Part shown: in pieces, positions 1 to 8,876 of the stretch | How the letters are laid out: every line of letters begins with the position of its first letter | Numbering within the stretch: the stretch's first letter is position 1 | Source: Chryseobacterium indologenes | Lineage (GTDB): Bacteria > Bacteroidota > Bacteroidia > Flavobacteriales > Weeksellaceae | Direction of reading: 5' to 3' | Length of the DNA: 64,000 nucleotides | NCBI GenBank assembly: GCA_001013295.1 | Contig: LAZY01000017.1 | Location: 1 to 64,000 of the forward strand | Notes under the pieces: generated by a model | The model's input: only the letters and a program-made list of their open reading frames with translations | Told to the model about the DNA's origin: nothing | The model's database searches: none | Translations under genes and position numbers: made by a program

Positions 1-21
1 GGGGCGGCCGAAGGCCGCCCC
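1..21. other. GC-rich perfect hairpin at the window edge
   Basis: Nine bases (GGGGCGGCC) pair perfectly with GGCCGCCCC around a GAA loop, in otherwise AT-rich DNA. No T-run follows on the plus strand. If it is a terminator it would serve a minus-strand gene whose T-run lies beyond the window edge. A repeat-type palindrome is the alternative. Confidence 0.4.
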
Positions 22-105
22 GAAACTGTCTTAATTATAAAGATTATTCTTACATACTTTTACTCCTTCACAATTTTTTTATTATAGTGTGAGTTGTCCC
101 CGCTC

Positions 106-138
106 CCACACGAATCCTTTCGTGTGGCAATTTTTTAT
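106..138 (+). terminator. Rho-independent terminator
   Basis: CCACACGAA pairs with TTCGTGTGG (106-114 with 119-127) around a four-base loop, followed by CAATTTTTTAT. The orientation fits a plus-strand transcript arriving from left of the window. The rest of 1-255 shows no gene. Confidence 0.6.
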
Positions 139-255
139 AACAATATCATATTAAAAGTACAAAGATTACTTTTGAAAATATCCCAACCCCAAACAGTATC
201 ATGACAAATAATAACAAAACCTCACAATTTACGAAGTTACTTATGGTATCAATAT

Positions 256-1014
256 TTAATAAAAATCATAATACAAGCTCCATTCCCCAGTTTCTTTGTT
301 CTTTGCAAACATAAAACTGCCGCTATCGATTACATTTAAATGAGCTTTATTGTCCGAAGAAACCTGAAAGACAAATTCAAAGCCTTTTCCGAAACCGTCT
401 TTGAATCCGATGCCCGGTTGGCAGAATGATGGATAGCCCCCTAATTTTGTGCTGTAGCAGTGGTTGATAATTTTGAAATAACTGTCGAAAAGTCCTTCTC
501 TTTCAAGTTGGAGAATTTCGGAGACTATTTGATAATCGATGTCTTCAATACCTCCGCCATCCCATAGCGGAGCATCGTTAGGGTATAATTGAGAACGTAA
601 TGGAAATGGTTTTAAATAGGAGACAGAACTTTTCAGATCCTTGATGACAATATCTTCCAAACGATCATATTCCCTTATAACCCAGTTTTCGCCCATTTTT
701 TCAAACGTTTCGGGGAAGTCCTGGGAAATAAATACGGTAATCAGCTTTTGATTTTTGATCAGCTCCGGTACGAAAGGTTGGTTGGGAAGATAAATTTGTA
801 AAAGAGGCATCATCTGATCTCCATTTTTATCCAAAGGAATTTCCTCATGTTCCGCGTAGGCAAATACATGTCCGATCCATGATTCTTCCAGGGTATTGAG
901 AGGTCTGAATCCGCCGGTAATAAATTCCGTAGCAGGTTTTTCTATTTTATCTTTGATTTCTTGAATTCTGTTGTCCATTTTTTTGTGATGAAAGGTGTTA
1001 GGTTTCTTTATCAT
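256..1014 (-). CDS. DUF1963 (YwqG-like) family protein
   Basis: A 252-residue soluble protein with no signal peptide. The C-terminal half has the layout of DUF1963/YwqG proteins: a GGYPSFCQPG segment near residue 195, then a strand ending FVFQVSSD and a GSFMFA / EWSLYYDFY tail. The family is widespread with no established biochemical role. An in-frame Met at codon 13 is an alternative start (978). It is the last gene of a probable three-gene minus-strand operon (Crp-like regulator, glycolipid-binding-like protein, this gene) with gaps of about 35-40 bases. Family assignment is fairly confident; function is unknown. Confidence 0.75.
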   Translation of the reverse strand: MIKKPNTFHHKKMDNRIQEIKDKIEKPATEFITGGFRPLNTLEESWIGHVFAYAEHEEIPLDKNGDQMMPLLQIYLPNQPFVPELIKNQKLITVFISQDFPETFEKMGENWVIREYDRLEDIVIKDLKSSVSYLKPFPLRSQLYPNDAPLWDGGGIEDIDYQIVSEILQLEREGLFDSYFKIINHCYSTKLGGYPSFCQPGIGFKDGFGKGFEFVFQVSSDNKAHLNVIDSGSFMFAKNKETGEWSLYYDFY

Positions 1015-1054
1015 CTTTCAAGATCAGGTCTCTTGATGATAAAGTTTAATAAAA

Positions 1055-1600
1055 TTAAGTAATCTTTTCAAATAATTCGGGGTAGCTGATCACCAGACCG
1101 TCTTCATCCACTACAATATCAGCTTTAAAATCAGTTTGGAGATTGTTATAATGATAGGTGTCTGAAGTCATTCTCGTATATTGTTGCGATACAGGTTTTA
1201 TGACATTGTTCAGGACATCAATATAAATAACTTTTATTTCCTCTGAACCGTTTTCAGGAAGTTTCAAATTATTGATAGGTAATGTATTGGTAAATGGGGT
1301 CAGTGAAATATCGATGAAGTTAAAGTCTTTAAAATCAGGATTGAGGCGGTCGTTGATTTCCCATTCATTCTGTATTCTTTTTCCTTTAAGCGTATGTTTT
1401 ATCATATTGATCTCGGATTCAATGAGAAAACTCGTTGTTTTCCAGTCTTTATCAATGCTGATTTGATAGTCTGTAGTGTACATGGAATCATTATAATAGC
1501 CTATGATTCTTGAAGCTGCAATATAGTTTCCGTTTTCCTCCTTCAATTTGAAATATTCAAGAGACTGGAAGGCAATTCCCTGCCAAATCAGTGTTTTCAT
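1055..1600 (-). CDS. Putative glycolipid-binding domain protein (PF06475-like)
   Basis: A 181-residue protein matching the pattern of the putative glycolipid-binding family: an N-terminal IWQG...SLEYF strand, a YQISIDKDWKT strand pair, the signature TPFTNTLPINNLKL near residues 101-114, then QQYTRM and a VDEDGLVISYPELF ending. No signal peptide or membrane segment is visible. The family name comes from a structural-genomics guess, and the natural ligand is unproven. It lies between the Crp-like regulator (36 bases upstream) and the DUF1963 gene, so the three are probably co-transcribed. Confidence 0.8.
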   Translation of the reverse strand: MKTLIWQGIAFQSLEYFKLKEENGNYIAASRIIGYYNDSMYTTDYQISIDKDWKTTSFLIESEINMIKHTLKGKRIQNEWEINDRLNPDFKDFNFIDISLTPFTNTLPINNLKLPENGSEEIKVIYIDVLNNVIKPVSQQYTRMTSDTYHYNNLQTDFKADIVVDEDGLVISYPELFEKIT

Positions 1601-1635
1601 GTGTTTTAATTAATTTATAGGTTAAAAGATCTCCA

Positions 1636-2208
1636 TTAATGAGAAGTTCTTCGTTTTCTGATTCTGCTTAAGGTTTCTCTGGCTACTCCAAGGAATGAAG
1701 CCAATTGGGAAAGAGGAATACGCTGAATCATTTCCGGGTATTTGCTTTCAAGGTATTCGAGTCTTTCCTGTGCGGTGTATAATTTAAATAGGTTAGAGAA
1801 CTCTTCCTGTTTGGTGGCAAACTGACGAATACAGTGACGGCCCAAAGCTTCTATTTCCGGTGATTGTCGGGCTGCTGCGAATAACTTTTCTTTGTCAAAA
1901 ATAAGCGTATGCATTTCTTCACAGGCAGCTATATTGAATTCAGAAGGCTGTCCGCTTCCAAAGCTGCTGATATTGGTTGCTACTTCATTTTCAAAGAAAA
2001 AACCTGTGTTTTTTATCACTCCATCCACTTCGTAATAGCTTTTACAAAAACCTTTATCAATGTAAAACAGAGAATGGCAGATCTCACCTTCTTTCAGCAT
2101 CAGCTCATTTTTCCTGTAAATTCTTTTTGAAAGAACCGTTTGGAGTAAAGCCCAGCTTTCATCAGAAAATGGGGTAAGAGCGCGGATGTATTCTAAAAGC
2201 GATGTCAT
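1636..2208 (-). CDS. Crp/Fnr-family transcriptional regulator
   Basis: A 190-residue protein with an N-terminal cyclic-nucleotide-binding-like beta-barrel (about residues 10-125, including LMLKEGEICHSLFYIDKGFCKSY) and a C-terminal winged helix with a recognition helix in LSQLASFLGVARETLSRIRK. It lacks an Fnr-type cysteine cluster, and the phosphate-binding cassette is not canonical, so cAMP binding is doubtful. Bacteroidota carry many such short Crp-like regulators, usually next to their targets. It is first in a probable operon with the two downstream minus-strand genes. Its 5' side faces the divergent M28 peptidase gene across about 160 bases. Confidence 0.88.
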   Translation of the reverse strand: MTSLLEYIRALTPFSDESWALLQTVLSKRIYRKNELMLKEGEICHSLFYIDKGFCKSYYEVDGVIKNTGFFFENEVATNISSFGSGQPSEFNIAACEEMHTLIFDKEKLFAAARQSPEIEALGRHCIRQFATKQEEFSNLFKLYTAQERLEYLESKYPEMIQRIPLSQLASFLGVARETLSRIRKRRTSH

Positions 2209-2368
2209 GATATGGGTGTTTCTTGTTGTTTGAATGGTTCAGTCTGATTAATCCCCTTCAAAGATGAGTATTTTTTGTCATTCTAATGGTAAGGCCAGCA
2301 ATAAACCTGGAGAATCATGAACCCTTTTATTTATTATGTGTAAATTGCCTGTATACTTATTAAGTGCT

Positions 2369-3715
2369 ATGAAGAAATTCATTCTTATTTTATCATTCCT
2401 GCCTGTCTGGGCGGCTGCTCAGGAAACCGTTCATCGTGATGCAGAAATTGCCGACTATGTTTCAAAAGTGAATGTGGACTCATTGAAAAGTCACATCAAT
2501 ACATTGGTAAGCTTTGGAACCAGACATACGATGAGCTCTATCAATGACCCTAAAAGAGGGATTGGAGCTGCCAGAAACTGGGTGATGAAAAAGTTGAAGA
2601 CGTATGCAAAAAGTACCAATGGCAGAATGGAGGTTTTTATACAGAACAAAACCATTCAGCCGGATGGGAAAAGAATAGACAGGTCAACAGACTTAGGAAA
2701 TGTTGTGGCTATTCTTCAGGGAACCGATCCGAATGATAAAAGAGTTTTTATGATTGGAGGCCATTTGGATTCCAGGGTAAGTGATGTTATGAATTTTAAA
2801 GATGATGCTCCCGGAGCCAACGATGATGGAAGTGGAGTAGGGGCTGCCATTGAATGTGCCAGAATTCTAAGTCGGTCCAAATTTCCTGCGAGCATTGTTT
2901 TTGTAGCTTTTTCTGGAGAAGAACAGGGGCTGCTGGTTTCAAAAATGCTTGCCGAAAAGGTTCAGACAGAGAATTGGCAGTTGGAGGCCTTATTGAATAA
3001 TGATATGATTTCGAATAACAGGACCAGCGAAACAAATCTTGTGAACACCCACCAGCTCAGGGTTTTCTCCGAAGGCTTGCCTCAATATGAACTGGATAAG
3101 AAAGCATCAAATATCAGGGCTTATGGTATGGAAAATGATGGTGAATCCAGGCAGCTTGCCAGATATATCAAGGAAGTAGGAGAACGTTATGTAGATCATT
3201 TTGAGGTTAAACTGATCTATAGAAATGATCGTTTTCTGAGAGGTGGAGACCATAGCCCATTTGTAGAAAAAGGATTTCCGGCCGTGAGATTAACGGAATT
3301 CAACGAAAACTTCAACCATCAGCACCAAGACCTCAGAACTGAAAACGGAATTCAATATGGTGATCTGGCTGAATTTATGGATTTTGAGTATTATAAAAAG
3401 AATGTGGAGATTAATATTTCTGTGCTGGCCAATTTAGCCAAATCTCCCTCAAAACCGGAGAATGTAAAAATGGAAACCGACAAGCTTGCCAATTTTACAT
3501 CCCTATCCTGGGAAAAGCCCAAAACGGAAAACGGAAATATCGGTTATTATGTTTTAATGCGTGAAACAGATGTTTCTACATGGCAGAAAAAATTCTTTAC
3601 CAAAGATACTGTCATGAGATTGCCTTACTCCAAGGATAATTATTTCTTTGCAGTACAGACGGTCAATGCATCAGGAAATGAAAGCATTATGGTTACGCCT
3701 AAAGTATTAAAATAA
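2369..3715 (+). CDS. Secreted M28-family zinc aminopeptidase
   Basis: A 448-residue secreted peptidase. The start at 2369 is preferred because it puts a signal peptide (MKKFILILSFLPVWAAAQ) at the N-terminus; an upstream in-frame codon at 2336 would bury it. Zinc ligands of the M28 fold are visible: H132 in GGHLDSR, D152 in GANDDGSG, the catalytic and ligand glutamates E184/E185 in FSGEEQG, D212 in LNNDM, and a late histidine in the FNHQHQD region. About 85 C-terminal residues look like a fibronectin III-type domain. It probably removes N-terminal residues from peptides in the periplasm or outside the cell. It stands alone. Confidence 0.9.
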   Translation: MKKFILILSFLPVWAAAQETVHRDAEIADYVSKVNVDSLKSHINTLVSFGTRHTMSSINDPKRGIGAARNWVMKKLKTYAKSTNGRMEVFIQNKTIQPDGKRIDRSTDLGNVVAILQGTDPNDKRVFMIGGHLDSRVSDVMNFKDDAPGANDDGSGVGAAIECARILSRSKFPASIVFVAFSGEEQGLLVSKMLAEKVQTENWQLEALLNNDMISNNRTSETNLVNTHQLRVFSEGLPQYELDKKASNIRAYGMENDGESRQLARYIKEVGERYVDHFEVKLIYRNDRFLRGGDHSPFVEKGFPAVRLTEFNENFNHQHQDLRTENGIQYGDLAEFMDFEYYKKNVEINISVLANLAKSPSKPENVKMETDKLANFTSLSWEKPKTENGNIGYYVLMRETDVSTWQKKFFTKDTVMRLPYSKDNYFFAVQTVNASGNESIMVTPKVLK

Positions 3716-4092
3716 GAAATCATAAAGAAGCATTCGGATCAAGCGTAAAAGCTTTGGTAAAACAATTGAATACCGATTGATTATTCTAAATTTTATAGAA
3801 GCAAAGAATTAGTGATTCGAATACTTTATTTTAGGAAGCTAAGTAATGTAACTTTGTCGCTGATTAAGCTTTGTGACTATACGCTCGCTTCTTCAGATCG
3901 ATTGAAAATTGATGCCTTATTAGCTCACTTAAAATACAACATACACCAACATGAAGCTTTGCGTGAAACCCTTTCTTCACAACTATTGATCATAATTGGT
4001 AAAGAACATAACATTTTTTCTAGTCAGATGAACTCAACTTTTTGCTGGATCCACAACCTTTGGTATTGATCCAAGTATTCTTTGTTGTTTTA
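3716..4092. other. Intergenic stretch with no supported gene
   Basis: This holds only an 85-codon frame starting at a GTG (3812-4069) with no recognisable domain, signal peptide or ribosome site. A TAACTTTG element (3849-3856) resembles the flavobacterial -7 box but leads to no gene. No RNA gene or repeat was recognised. Confidence 0.4.
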
Positions 4093-4093
4093 C

Positions 4094-4122
4094 AAAAAAA
4101 GAGCGGTAAAAACCGCCCTTCT
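4094..4122 (-). terminator. Rho-independent terminator after the small minus-strand frame
   Basis: Read on the minus strand, GGGCGGT pairs with ACCGCTC (one G-U pair) and is followed by a run of seven T. It lies just beyond the stop of the 35-codon frame at 4133-4240. A real terminator there suggests a transcribed gene or the tail of a former gene. Confidence 0.65.
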
Positions 4123-4132
4123 GTGCAATAAT

Positions 4133-4240
4133 CTAAAAATTAGATATATCGGCACCCACAACTTTGTTCTCAATCTTTACAGAAATGTTTTTGTCCGAAG
4201 CAAGGTAGATTACCGGTTCCGGGACTACTACTGATTCCAT
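4133..4240 (-). pseudogene. 35-codon minus-strand frame, probably a gene remnant
   Basis: The frame begins MESVVVPEPVIYLASDK and ends VVGADISNF before a TAG. Composition looks protein-like (alternating beta-strand residues), and a good terminator follows. A stop lies eight codons upstream in frame, so either this is a genuine very small protein or the surviving 3' end of a larger gene. No family was recognised. Confidence 0.35.
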
Positions 4241-4357
4241 TAAGGCTTCTGTAGCTGGTATTCACCATCACTGATTAATACCAATTGATTTCTCATTGAT
4301 TTCTCTGAATTTTAATGGTTATTATGTTTTAATTAGTTGAGTCACTAAAGTATATAA

Positions 4358-4395
4358 AAATTAAGACACTGACAAGTGTTTTAATTTTTTTTAAT
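4358..4395. terminator. Bidirectional terminator downstream of the GLPGLI gene
   Basis: AAATTAAGACACT (4358-4370) pairs with AGTGTTTTAATTT (4375-4387) around GACA, with one mismatch. T-rich tracts lie on both sides. It sits about 40 bases beyond the stop of the minus-strand GLPGLI gene. Confidence 0.6.
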
Positions 4396-4424
4396 AAAAT
4401 TTTATGAAATTCAGAGTTTAAATA

Positions 4425-5219
4425 CTAGTCAAGAAAGACGTTGATCTTTCTGATATTTTCTTTTATGGTGTGGGTAATTTCCTTTCCTGTACCGTCAAAT
4501 AGCCTGAGATCTCCATTGTATAAGGAAGGTTTATCTATGAAATTTTTCCTTGCTTCCAGATACTGTTTTTTGGTTTTCGCCTTTACTACAGACAAATAGG
4601 GAACAGAAGCGATGGTTTCATCACTTTTTTTAATACTGGTGGCAGAGATCTCGATGGTTTTAGCCTTATTATAAACCTCCAGAATCATCCCGGAAAGCCC
4701 TTTAAAACGGAAAGGGCCCTCAGGAATAGACAGATCTTCCGTATACCAGGCATAAAAAATATCTCCCGTATCGGTAACCGTTTTGGCCAGCCGGCAGTTA
4801 TAGTTCTGTATTTTTTTAGTATCAGTGAGCATCTCCCATTTCAGCTCAGGTTCCTCAAAACTGAAAATATATTTGCCTACCGGGAGAAAAGCGGTCGTCT
4901 TATGATCAGATCTGTAGGCGCTGTAGGTGATGTTGGGATATTTTGGAATGCCACCAAAAGAAGTTCTGATCATTTCAGAACCATTACTTTCTTTTTTACC
5001 GGATAAAGTATAATAATAAGTCTTTGCTTCATTATTAAAATAAATAGATTCATTAGCATTACAAAGCAGAATCATTTCATACCGCCGAAAACTTTGAGGG
5101 TTCAGGCTATCTCGTATCATTTTAGTTTCGTAGCTGATTTCCATTACAGCTTTGCCGCTTTGAGAAAAAACAGCTGTTCCTGCCAATAAAAATCCAAAGG
5201 ATAAGAGTCGGTTTATCAT
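4425..5219 (-). CDS. GLPGLI-family secreted protein
   Basis: A 264-residue exported protein of the GLPGLI family, which is almost confined to Bacteroidota and is of unknown function. The signal peptide (MINRLLSFGFLLAGTAVFSQ) is followed by the family layout: a beta-rich N-terminal half, a YNCRLAKT segment, an AWYTEDLSIPEGPFRFKGL segment, and the naming motif in the degenerate form GLSGMILEVY near residue 175. Family members often sit near TonB receptors or metal transport genes; none is adjacent here. It follows the acetyltransferase gene by about 90 bases on the same strand and ends before a bidirectional terminator. Confidence 0.85.
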   Translation of the reverse strand: MINRLLSFGFLLAGTAVFSQSGKAVMEISYETKMIRDSLNPQSFRRYEMILLCNANESIYFNNEAKTYYYTLSGKKESNGSEMIRTSFGGIPKYPNITYSAYRSDHKTTAFLPVGKYIFSFEEPELKWEMLTDTKKIQNYNCRLAKTVTDTGDIFYAWYTEDLSIPEGPFRFKGLSGMILEVYNKAKTIEISATSIKKSDETIASVPYLSVVKAKTKKQYLEARKNFIDKPSLYNGDLRLFDGTGKEITHTIKENIRKINVFLD

Positions 5220-5309
5220 GAAGAACTTTATCTTTTTTGATTTTTTTTAAGCCGATAAAGACTTAGAATATTAAGTTTTTAAATAAAAATAAGAGACCCG
5301 GATATGCTT

Positions 5310-5846
5310 TTATTCCAGATCCAGTGTCATGAAAAGGGCAATTTCTTCAGGTTTTTCATACAATCTTGTATTCAGTCCTGTAATATTAAATCCCATTCTT
5401 CGGTAAAACTGGATGGCAGGGTAGTTGGTGTTCTGAGTTTCCAGTTCAATCACTCTGCAGTTTAATCTCCGGGCTTCTTTGATGGCGCTTTTGATCAGCA
5501 TGATACCAATACCTTGCCTTCTATGCTTTTCATCAATCAGGATATTTTCGATGTAAAAACTGTTATTCCATGTTCTGTGCTCACCGATGATCCATCCGGT
5601 TAGTTCATTATTAACAAAAGCTCCGAAAGAATTTCCTTTTTCAATAATATCGTTGAGTTCTTCAAGATCTTCAGCACCGGTTTCCCAGATTTTGGTATAG
5701 GGAAAAGCTTTTTCTTTCAAATTAAATTCAAAAGAACCTCCGAATTCAATAGATGAAACATAATAGATCTTATCCGTTGAGTAGCCGTTATGTCCCCAGT
5801 TCAGACTTGGATTATGAAGTAGTTTTTGTAGTTTTTTTACGTCCAC
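5310..5846 (-). CDS. GNAT-family N-acetyltransferase
   Basis: A 178-residue GNAT acyltransferase. The acetyl-CoA pyrophosphate loop is visible as RRQGIGIML (motif A, about residues 110-118) after the IENILIDEKH strand. Motif B is NYPAIQFYRRMGFNITG near residue 145. The acceptor substrate cannot be predicted. It lies 16 bases downstream of the VOC gene, so both are probably on one mRNA with the 6272-7060 gene. Confidence 0.87.
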   Translation of the reverse strand: MDVKKLQKLLHNPSLNWGHNGYSTDKIYYVSSIEFGGSFEFNLKEKAFPYTKIWETGAEDLEELNDIIEKGNSFGAFVNNELTGWIIGEHRTWNNSFYIENILIDEKHRRQGIGIMLIKSAIKEARRLNCRVIELETQNTNYPAIQFYRRMGFNITGLNTRLYEKPEEIALFMTLDLE

Positions 5847-5862
5847 AGAATGTTTTTTTAAA

Positions 5863-6255
5863 TTATTGAACTTCAGTACAGATCTCTACCAGGTAATGAT
5901 CCAAATCTTTGATATAAGCTGTTTTCTGTCCCCAGGGCTTTACAGCAATATTTTCATACAGAACAGCACCGTTTTTCAATGCTTTTTCTACCAAAGCTTC
6001 CACGTCATCCGTTACAAACCCCAATTCTATCCCGAAAGGTTTTTCATTGGCTTTCGAAGTCAGAAATCCTTCTTTGATATTGGAGGAGGCAAGACTTATA
6101 GAAGCAAATGCCAGACTGGTTTCGCCGGTGATAAGTTCTCCATAATCCTTTTCAGGAGTAATGAACTTTATTTCAGAAGCGAACGTGTTTTTATAAAAAT
6201 TCATAGACTGCTCTACATCTTCAACGTATAGAATAACATATTTAAATTTGATCAT
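5863..6255 (-). CDS. VOC-superfamily (glyoxalase/bleomycin-resistance-like) protein
   Basis: A 130-residue protein with two beta-alpha-beta-beta-beta modules typical of vicinal-oxygen-chelate proteins: VILYVEDVEQSMNFYKN at the start and a second module containing FGIELGFVTDDVEALVEKA then AYIKDLDHYLVEI. Candidate metal ligands are a glutamate in the ELGF strand and the C-terminal E of YLVEI. The substrate is not predictable. It lies in a compact minus-strand operon between the acetyltransferase and the 6272-7060 gene (about 16 bases each side). Confidence 0.87.
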   Translation of the reverse strand: MIKFKYVILYVEDVEQSMNFYKNTFASEIKFITPEKDYGELITGETSLAFASISLASSNIKEGFLTSKANEKPFGIELGFVTDDVEALVEKALKNGAVLYENIAVKPWGQKTAYIKDLDHYLVEICTEVQ

Positions 6256-6271
6256 TATATTGAAATGGTTT

Positions 6272-7060
6272 TTATTGTTTGTTTAAAATATAGTCTTCAT
6301 CTGTCATCAGCTGTACATGAGGGCCATTGAGCGGATAATATTTAAGACCTTCAAGGTGTCCGAAGTGAAGGAGAGAATATTTCCCGGTGAGATGCCGCAC
6401 TTTACTTCCAAAAGAATTGATCTGCACCTTTTGAATTCCATCTTTTTTCTGTCTGCCATTACCAAAAAAGAGCATCAGGTTGCAATGGTCTTTAAAAAGA
6501 GCATCATTATAAAAGAATACATCGAGGTTTTCTTCCCTGCATATCTGAATCAGATCATCGATGAAACTTTCTTTATCGGTTTGGGGAAGATTGCAATCGA
6601 TTCTGATGGAATAATTTTCAGCATTATTCTTTTTAAAATCTGAACCCACCATCTGGATAAAGCGATGTTCTATGCTTTCATAACTTTCCCTTTCCGGAAG
6701 ATAATTTTTACTGGATTGAATGTTGAAAGGAACATCTGAATTCAATAAAACGGCATTTTCACGGATCAGAAGTTCCTCTATTTCCTCTGCAAACTGAAAA
6801 TGAAAATCAAAAAGCTGATGATCTCCTGTGCTGATGATCAGCTGACTCCCATCAATATTAAGGTGAAGGTACGTATTTTTGAAACGGGTTTTCAGTGCTT
6901 CCAGCTTTTCGATAAAATCATTTATATCCGTAACCTGTACTCTTGCAGCCAGTTCTGCGGGATTATCAGCATGACCTCCATAGCCCGGGAAAAATCTGAA
7001 AAACTTAAAGTCATATAAATGATCTGGAAATTTGAAATACCAGTATACACCTAAAATCAT
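6272..7060 (-). CDS. Conserved hypothetical protein
   Basis: A 262-residue soluble protein that I do not recognise. The ATG at 7060 is preferred over a TTG nine codons upstream. The N-terminus (ILGVYWYFKFPDHLYDF) is followed by a conserved-looking FFPGYGGHADNPAEL segment, alternating helix and strand, and a C-terminal PHVQLMTDEDYILN tail. No signal peptide, membrane segment or catalytic signature stands out. It is the first gene of a minus-strand operon with the VOC and acetyltransferase genes, and diverges from pafA with about 105 bases between starts. Confidence 0.7.
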   Translation of the reverse strand: MILGVYWYFKFPDHLYDFKFFRFFPGYGGHADNPAELAARVQVTDINDFIEKLEALKTRFKNTYLHLNIDGSQLIISTGDHQLFDFHFQFAEEIEELLIRENAVLLNSDVPFNIQSSKNYLPERESYESIEHRFIQMVGSDFKKNNAENYSIRIDCNLPQTDKESFIDDLIQICREENLDVFFYNDALFKDHCNLMLFFGNGRQKKDGIQKVQINSFGSKVRHLTGKYSLLHFGHLEGLKYYPLNGPHVQLMTDEDYILNKQ

Positions 7061-7134
7061 GATGGATTGGATTGATGAATTATACAATAATCAAAATTAA
7101 ATAAAATTTCACACTCCAAAACTTTCAAAACCCT

Positions 7135-7142
7135 TAAATTTG
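7135..7142 (+). promoter_or_regulatory. Flavobacterial -7 promoter element for pafA
   Basis: TAAATTTG matches TAnnTTTG, 24 bases before the chosen pafA ATG. It covers an in-frame GTG at 7142, which argues that translation starts at 7166. No clear -33 TTTG was found at the usual spacing. Confidence 0.5.
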
Positions 7143-7165
7143 TGGTCAATAAAAATTTTACTTGG

Positions 7166-8812
7166 ATGCTTAGGAACATTTCAATTGCGGCAGCTACTTT
7201 TTTGTCCGTAGTTACAATCAATGCGCAGAAGAACAAAAATACCCAACTGGAAAGACCGAAATTAGTTGTAGGTCTGGTCGTAGACCAGATGCGTTGGGAC
7301 TATTTATACCGTTTTTATGGTAAGTATGGAAATGACGGTTTCAAAAGACTATTGAATACCGGATATTCTTTAAATAACGTACACATTCCTTATGTGCCTA
7401 CCATTACCGCTTTGGGACACACATGTATCTACACAGGATCTGTACCTGCGATTCACGGAATTGCCGGAAATGACTGGACAGACAAAGAAACAGGTAAAGG
7501 AGTATATTGTACAGCAGATGAAAGCGTTCAGCCGGTAGGAACCACCAATACAAAAACCGGAAGCCATTCTCCAAAGAATCTTTGGTCTACAACAGTTACT
7601 GACGAGTTGAGACTTGCGACCAACTTCCAGGGGAAAGTAGTCGGCGTTTCTCTGAAAGACCGTGCCTCTATTCTTCCTGCAGGACACAATCCGAACGGAG
7701 CATTCTGGTTTGATGACAGTACAGGGAACTTTATTACAAGTACATGGTATATGAACGATCTTCCTCAATGGGTAAAATCGTTCAACGCTCAGAATCTTCC
7801 TGAAAAATTAGTAGCCAACGGCTGGAATACCTTACTTCCGATCAACCAGTATACAGAAAGCTCTCCGGACAATTCTTCCTGGGAAGGGCTATTAGGAAGT
7901 GCAAAAACACCTACATTCCCTTATAGCAATTTAGCTCAGGATTATCAGACGAAAAAAGATAACATCCGTTATACACCTTTCGGGAATACGTTGACATTAA
8001 AGTTGGCAGAAGCTTCCGTAGAAGGTGAAAAACTGGGTGGAGATAATATTACAGATTTCCTGGCCATCAACCTTGCTTCTACAGATTATGCGGGACATAA
8101 ATTCGGACCGAATTCTATTGAAGTAGAAGATGTTTATATCAGATTAGACCAGGATCTTGCAGAGTTCTTCAAATATCTGGATTCAAAAGTAGGAAAAGGA
8201 GAATATACAGTCTTCCTTTCTGCTGACCATGGTGGAGCGCATTCTGTAGGATTCCTTAAAGAACATAAAATTCCTACAGGTTTCTTCGGAGAAGGTGCTG
8301 AAAAGAACCTTAACCAAAAGCTGAAAGAGAAATTCGGAGCGGATAAACTGATCAATGCAATCGATAATTATCAGATCTATTTTGACAGAAAAGTATTGGC
8401 GGATGCTAAACTTGAACTGGATGATGTAAGAAACTTCACCGTAAAAGAACTTGAGAAAGATCCTACGGTTCTGTATGCGGTTTCAGTAGATAAAGTTCAG
8501 GAATCAAGCATCCCGGAACCTATCAAACAAAGAATCATCAATGGAATCAACAGACAGAGAAGTGGAGATATTCAGCTGATCTCTCATGATTCTATGCTTC
8601 CGCCATATTCTAAAACCGGAACAACGCACAGTGTATGGAATTCTTACGATTCACACATTCCATTGATCTTTATGGGTTGGGGAGTGAAGCAGGGAGAAAG
8701 CAACAAGGCATATCATATGACTGACATTGCCCCTACAGTTTCTTCTCTATTGAAGATTCAGTTCCCAAGTGGAAATGTAGGAAATCCGATCACGGAAGTT
8801 ATTGGTAAATAA
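7166..8812 (+). CDS. pafA: PafA-type alkaline phosphatase
   Basis: A 548-residue secreted alkaline phosphatase of the PafA type known from Elizabethkingia meningoseptica. It hydrolyses phosphomonoesters with two zinc ions and a threonine nucleophile. Start 7166 gives a clean signal peptide (MLRNISIAAATFLSVVTINA). Active-site residues sit at a constant offset of +2 from PafA numbering: D40, nucleophile T81 (in PTITALGHT), N102, K164 and R166 (SLKDR). Further zinc ligands appear in DYAGHKFGP, SADHGG and GTTHSVW. It probably supplies phosphate from organic esters in the periplasm or outside. It is a single gene followed by a terminator. Confidence 0.95.
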   Translation: MLRNISIAAATFLSVVTINAQKNKNTQLERPKLVVGLVVDQMRWDYLYRFYGKYGNDGFKRLLNTGYSLNNVHIPYVPTITALGHTCIYTGSVPAIHGIAGNDWTDKETGKGVYCTADESVQPVGTTNTKTGSHSPKNLWSTTVTDELRLATNFQGKVVGVSLKDRASILPAGHNPNGAFWFDDSTGNFITSTWYMNDLPQWVKSFNAQNLPEKLVANGWNTLLPINQYTESSPDNSSWEGLLGSAKTPTFPYSNLAQDYQTKKDNIRYTPFGNTLTLKLAEASVEGEKLGGDNITDFLAINLASTDYAGHKFGPNSIEVEDVYIRLDQDLAEFFKYLDSKVGKGEYTVFLSADHGGAHSVGFLKEHKIPTGFFGEGAEKNLNQKLKEKFGADKLINAIDNYQIYFDRKVLADAKLELDDVRNFTVKELEKDPTVLYAVSVDKVQESSIPEPIKQRIINGINRQRSGDIQLISHDSMLPPYSKTGTTHSVWNSYDSHIPLIFMGWGVKQGESNKAYHMTDIAPTVSSLLKIQFPSGNVGNPITEVIGK

Positions 8813-8835
8813 AATAAAGGTCCTATAATAAACAA

Positions 8836-8868
8836 AAAACATTCCTGAGAGGAATGTTTTTTTTATTT
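8836..8868. terminator. Bidirectional terminator between convergent genes
   Basis: A perfect stem, AACATTCCT with AGGAATGTT, has a GAG loop. A run of A precedes it and a run of T follows, between the ends of pafA and the minus-strand TPR gene. Confidence 0.8.
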
Positions 8869-8876
8869 TGAATAAC

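Noticed and set aside
3800..3830. tRNA-like GATTCGAAT segment
   Set aside because: No acceptor stem or anticodon arm can be built around it; no tRNA was found elsewhere either.
3812..4069. 85-codon plus-strand frame
   Set aside because: It starts at GTG with no ribosome site, has no domain, signal or coding-like pattern, and lies in a gap with no matching neighbour.
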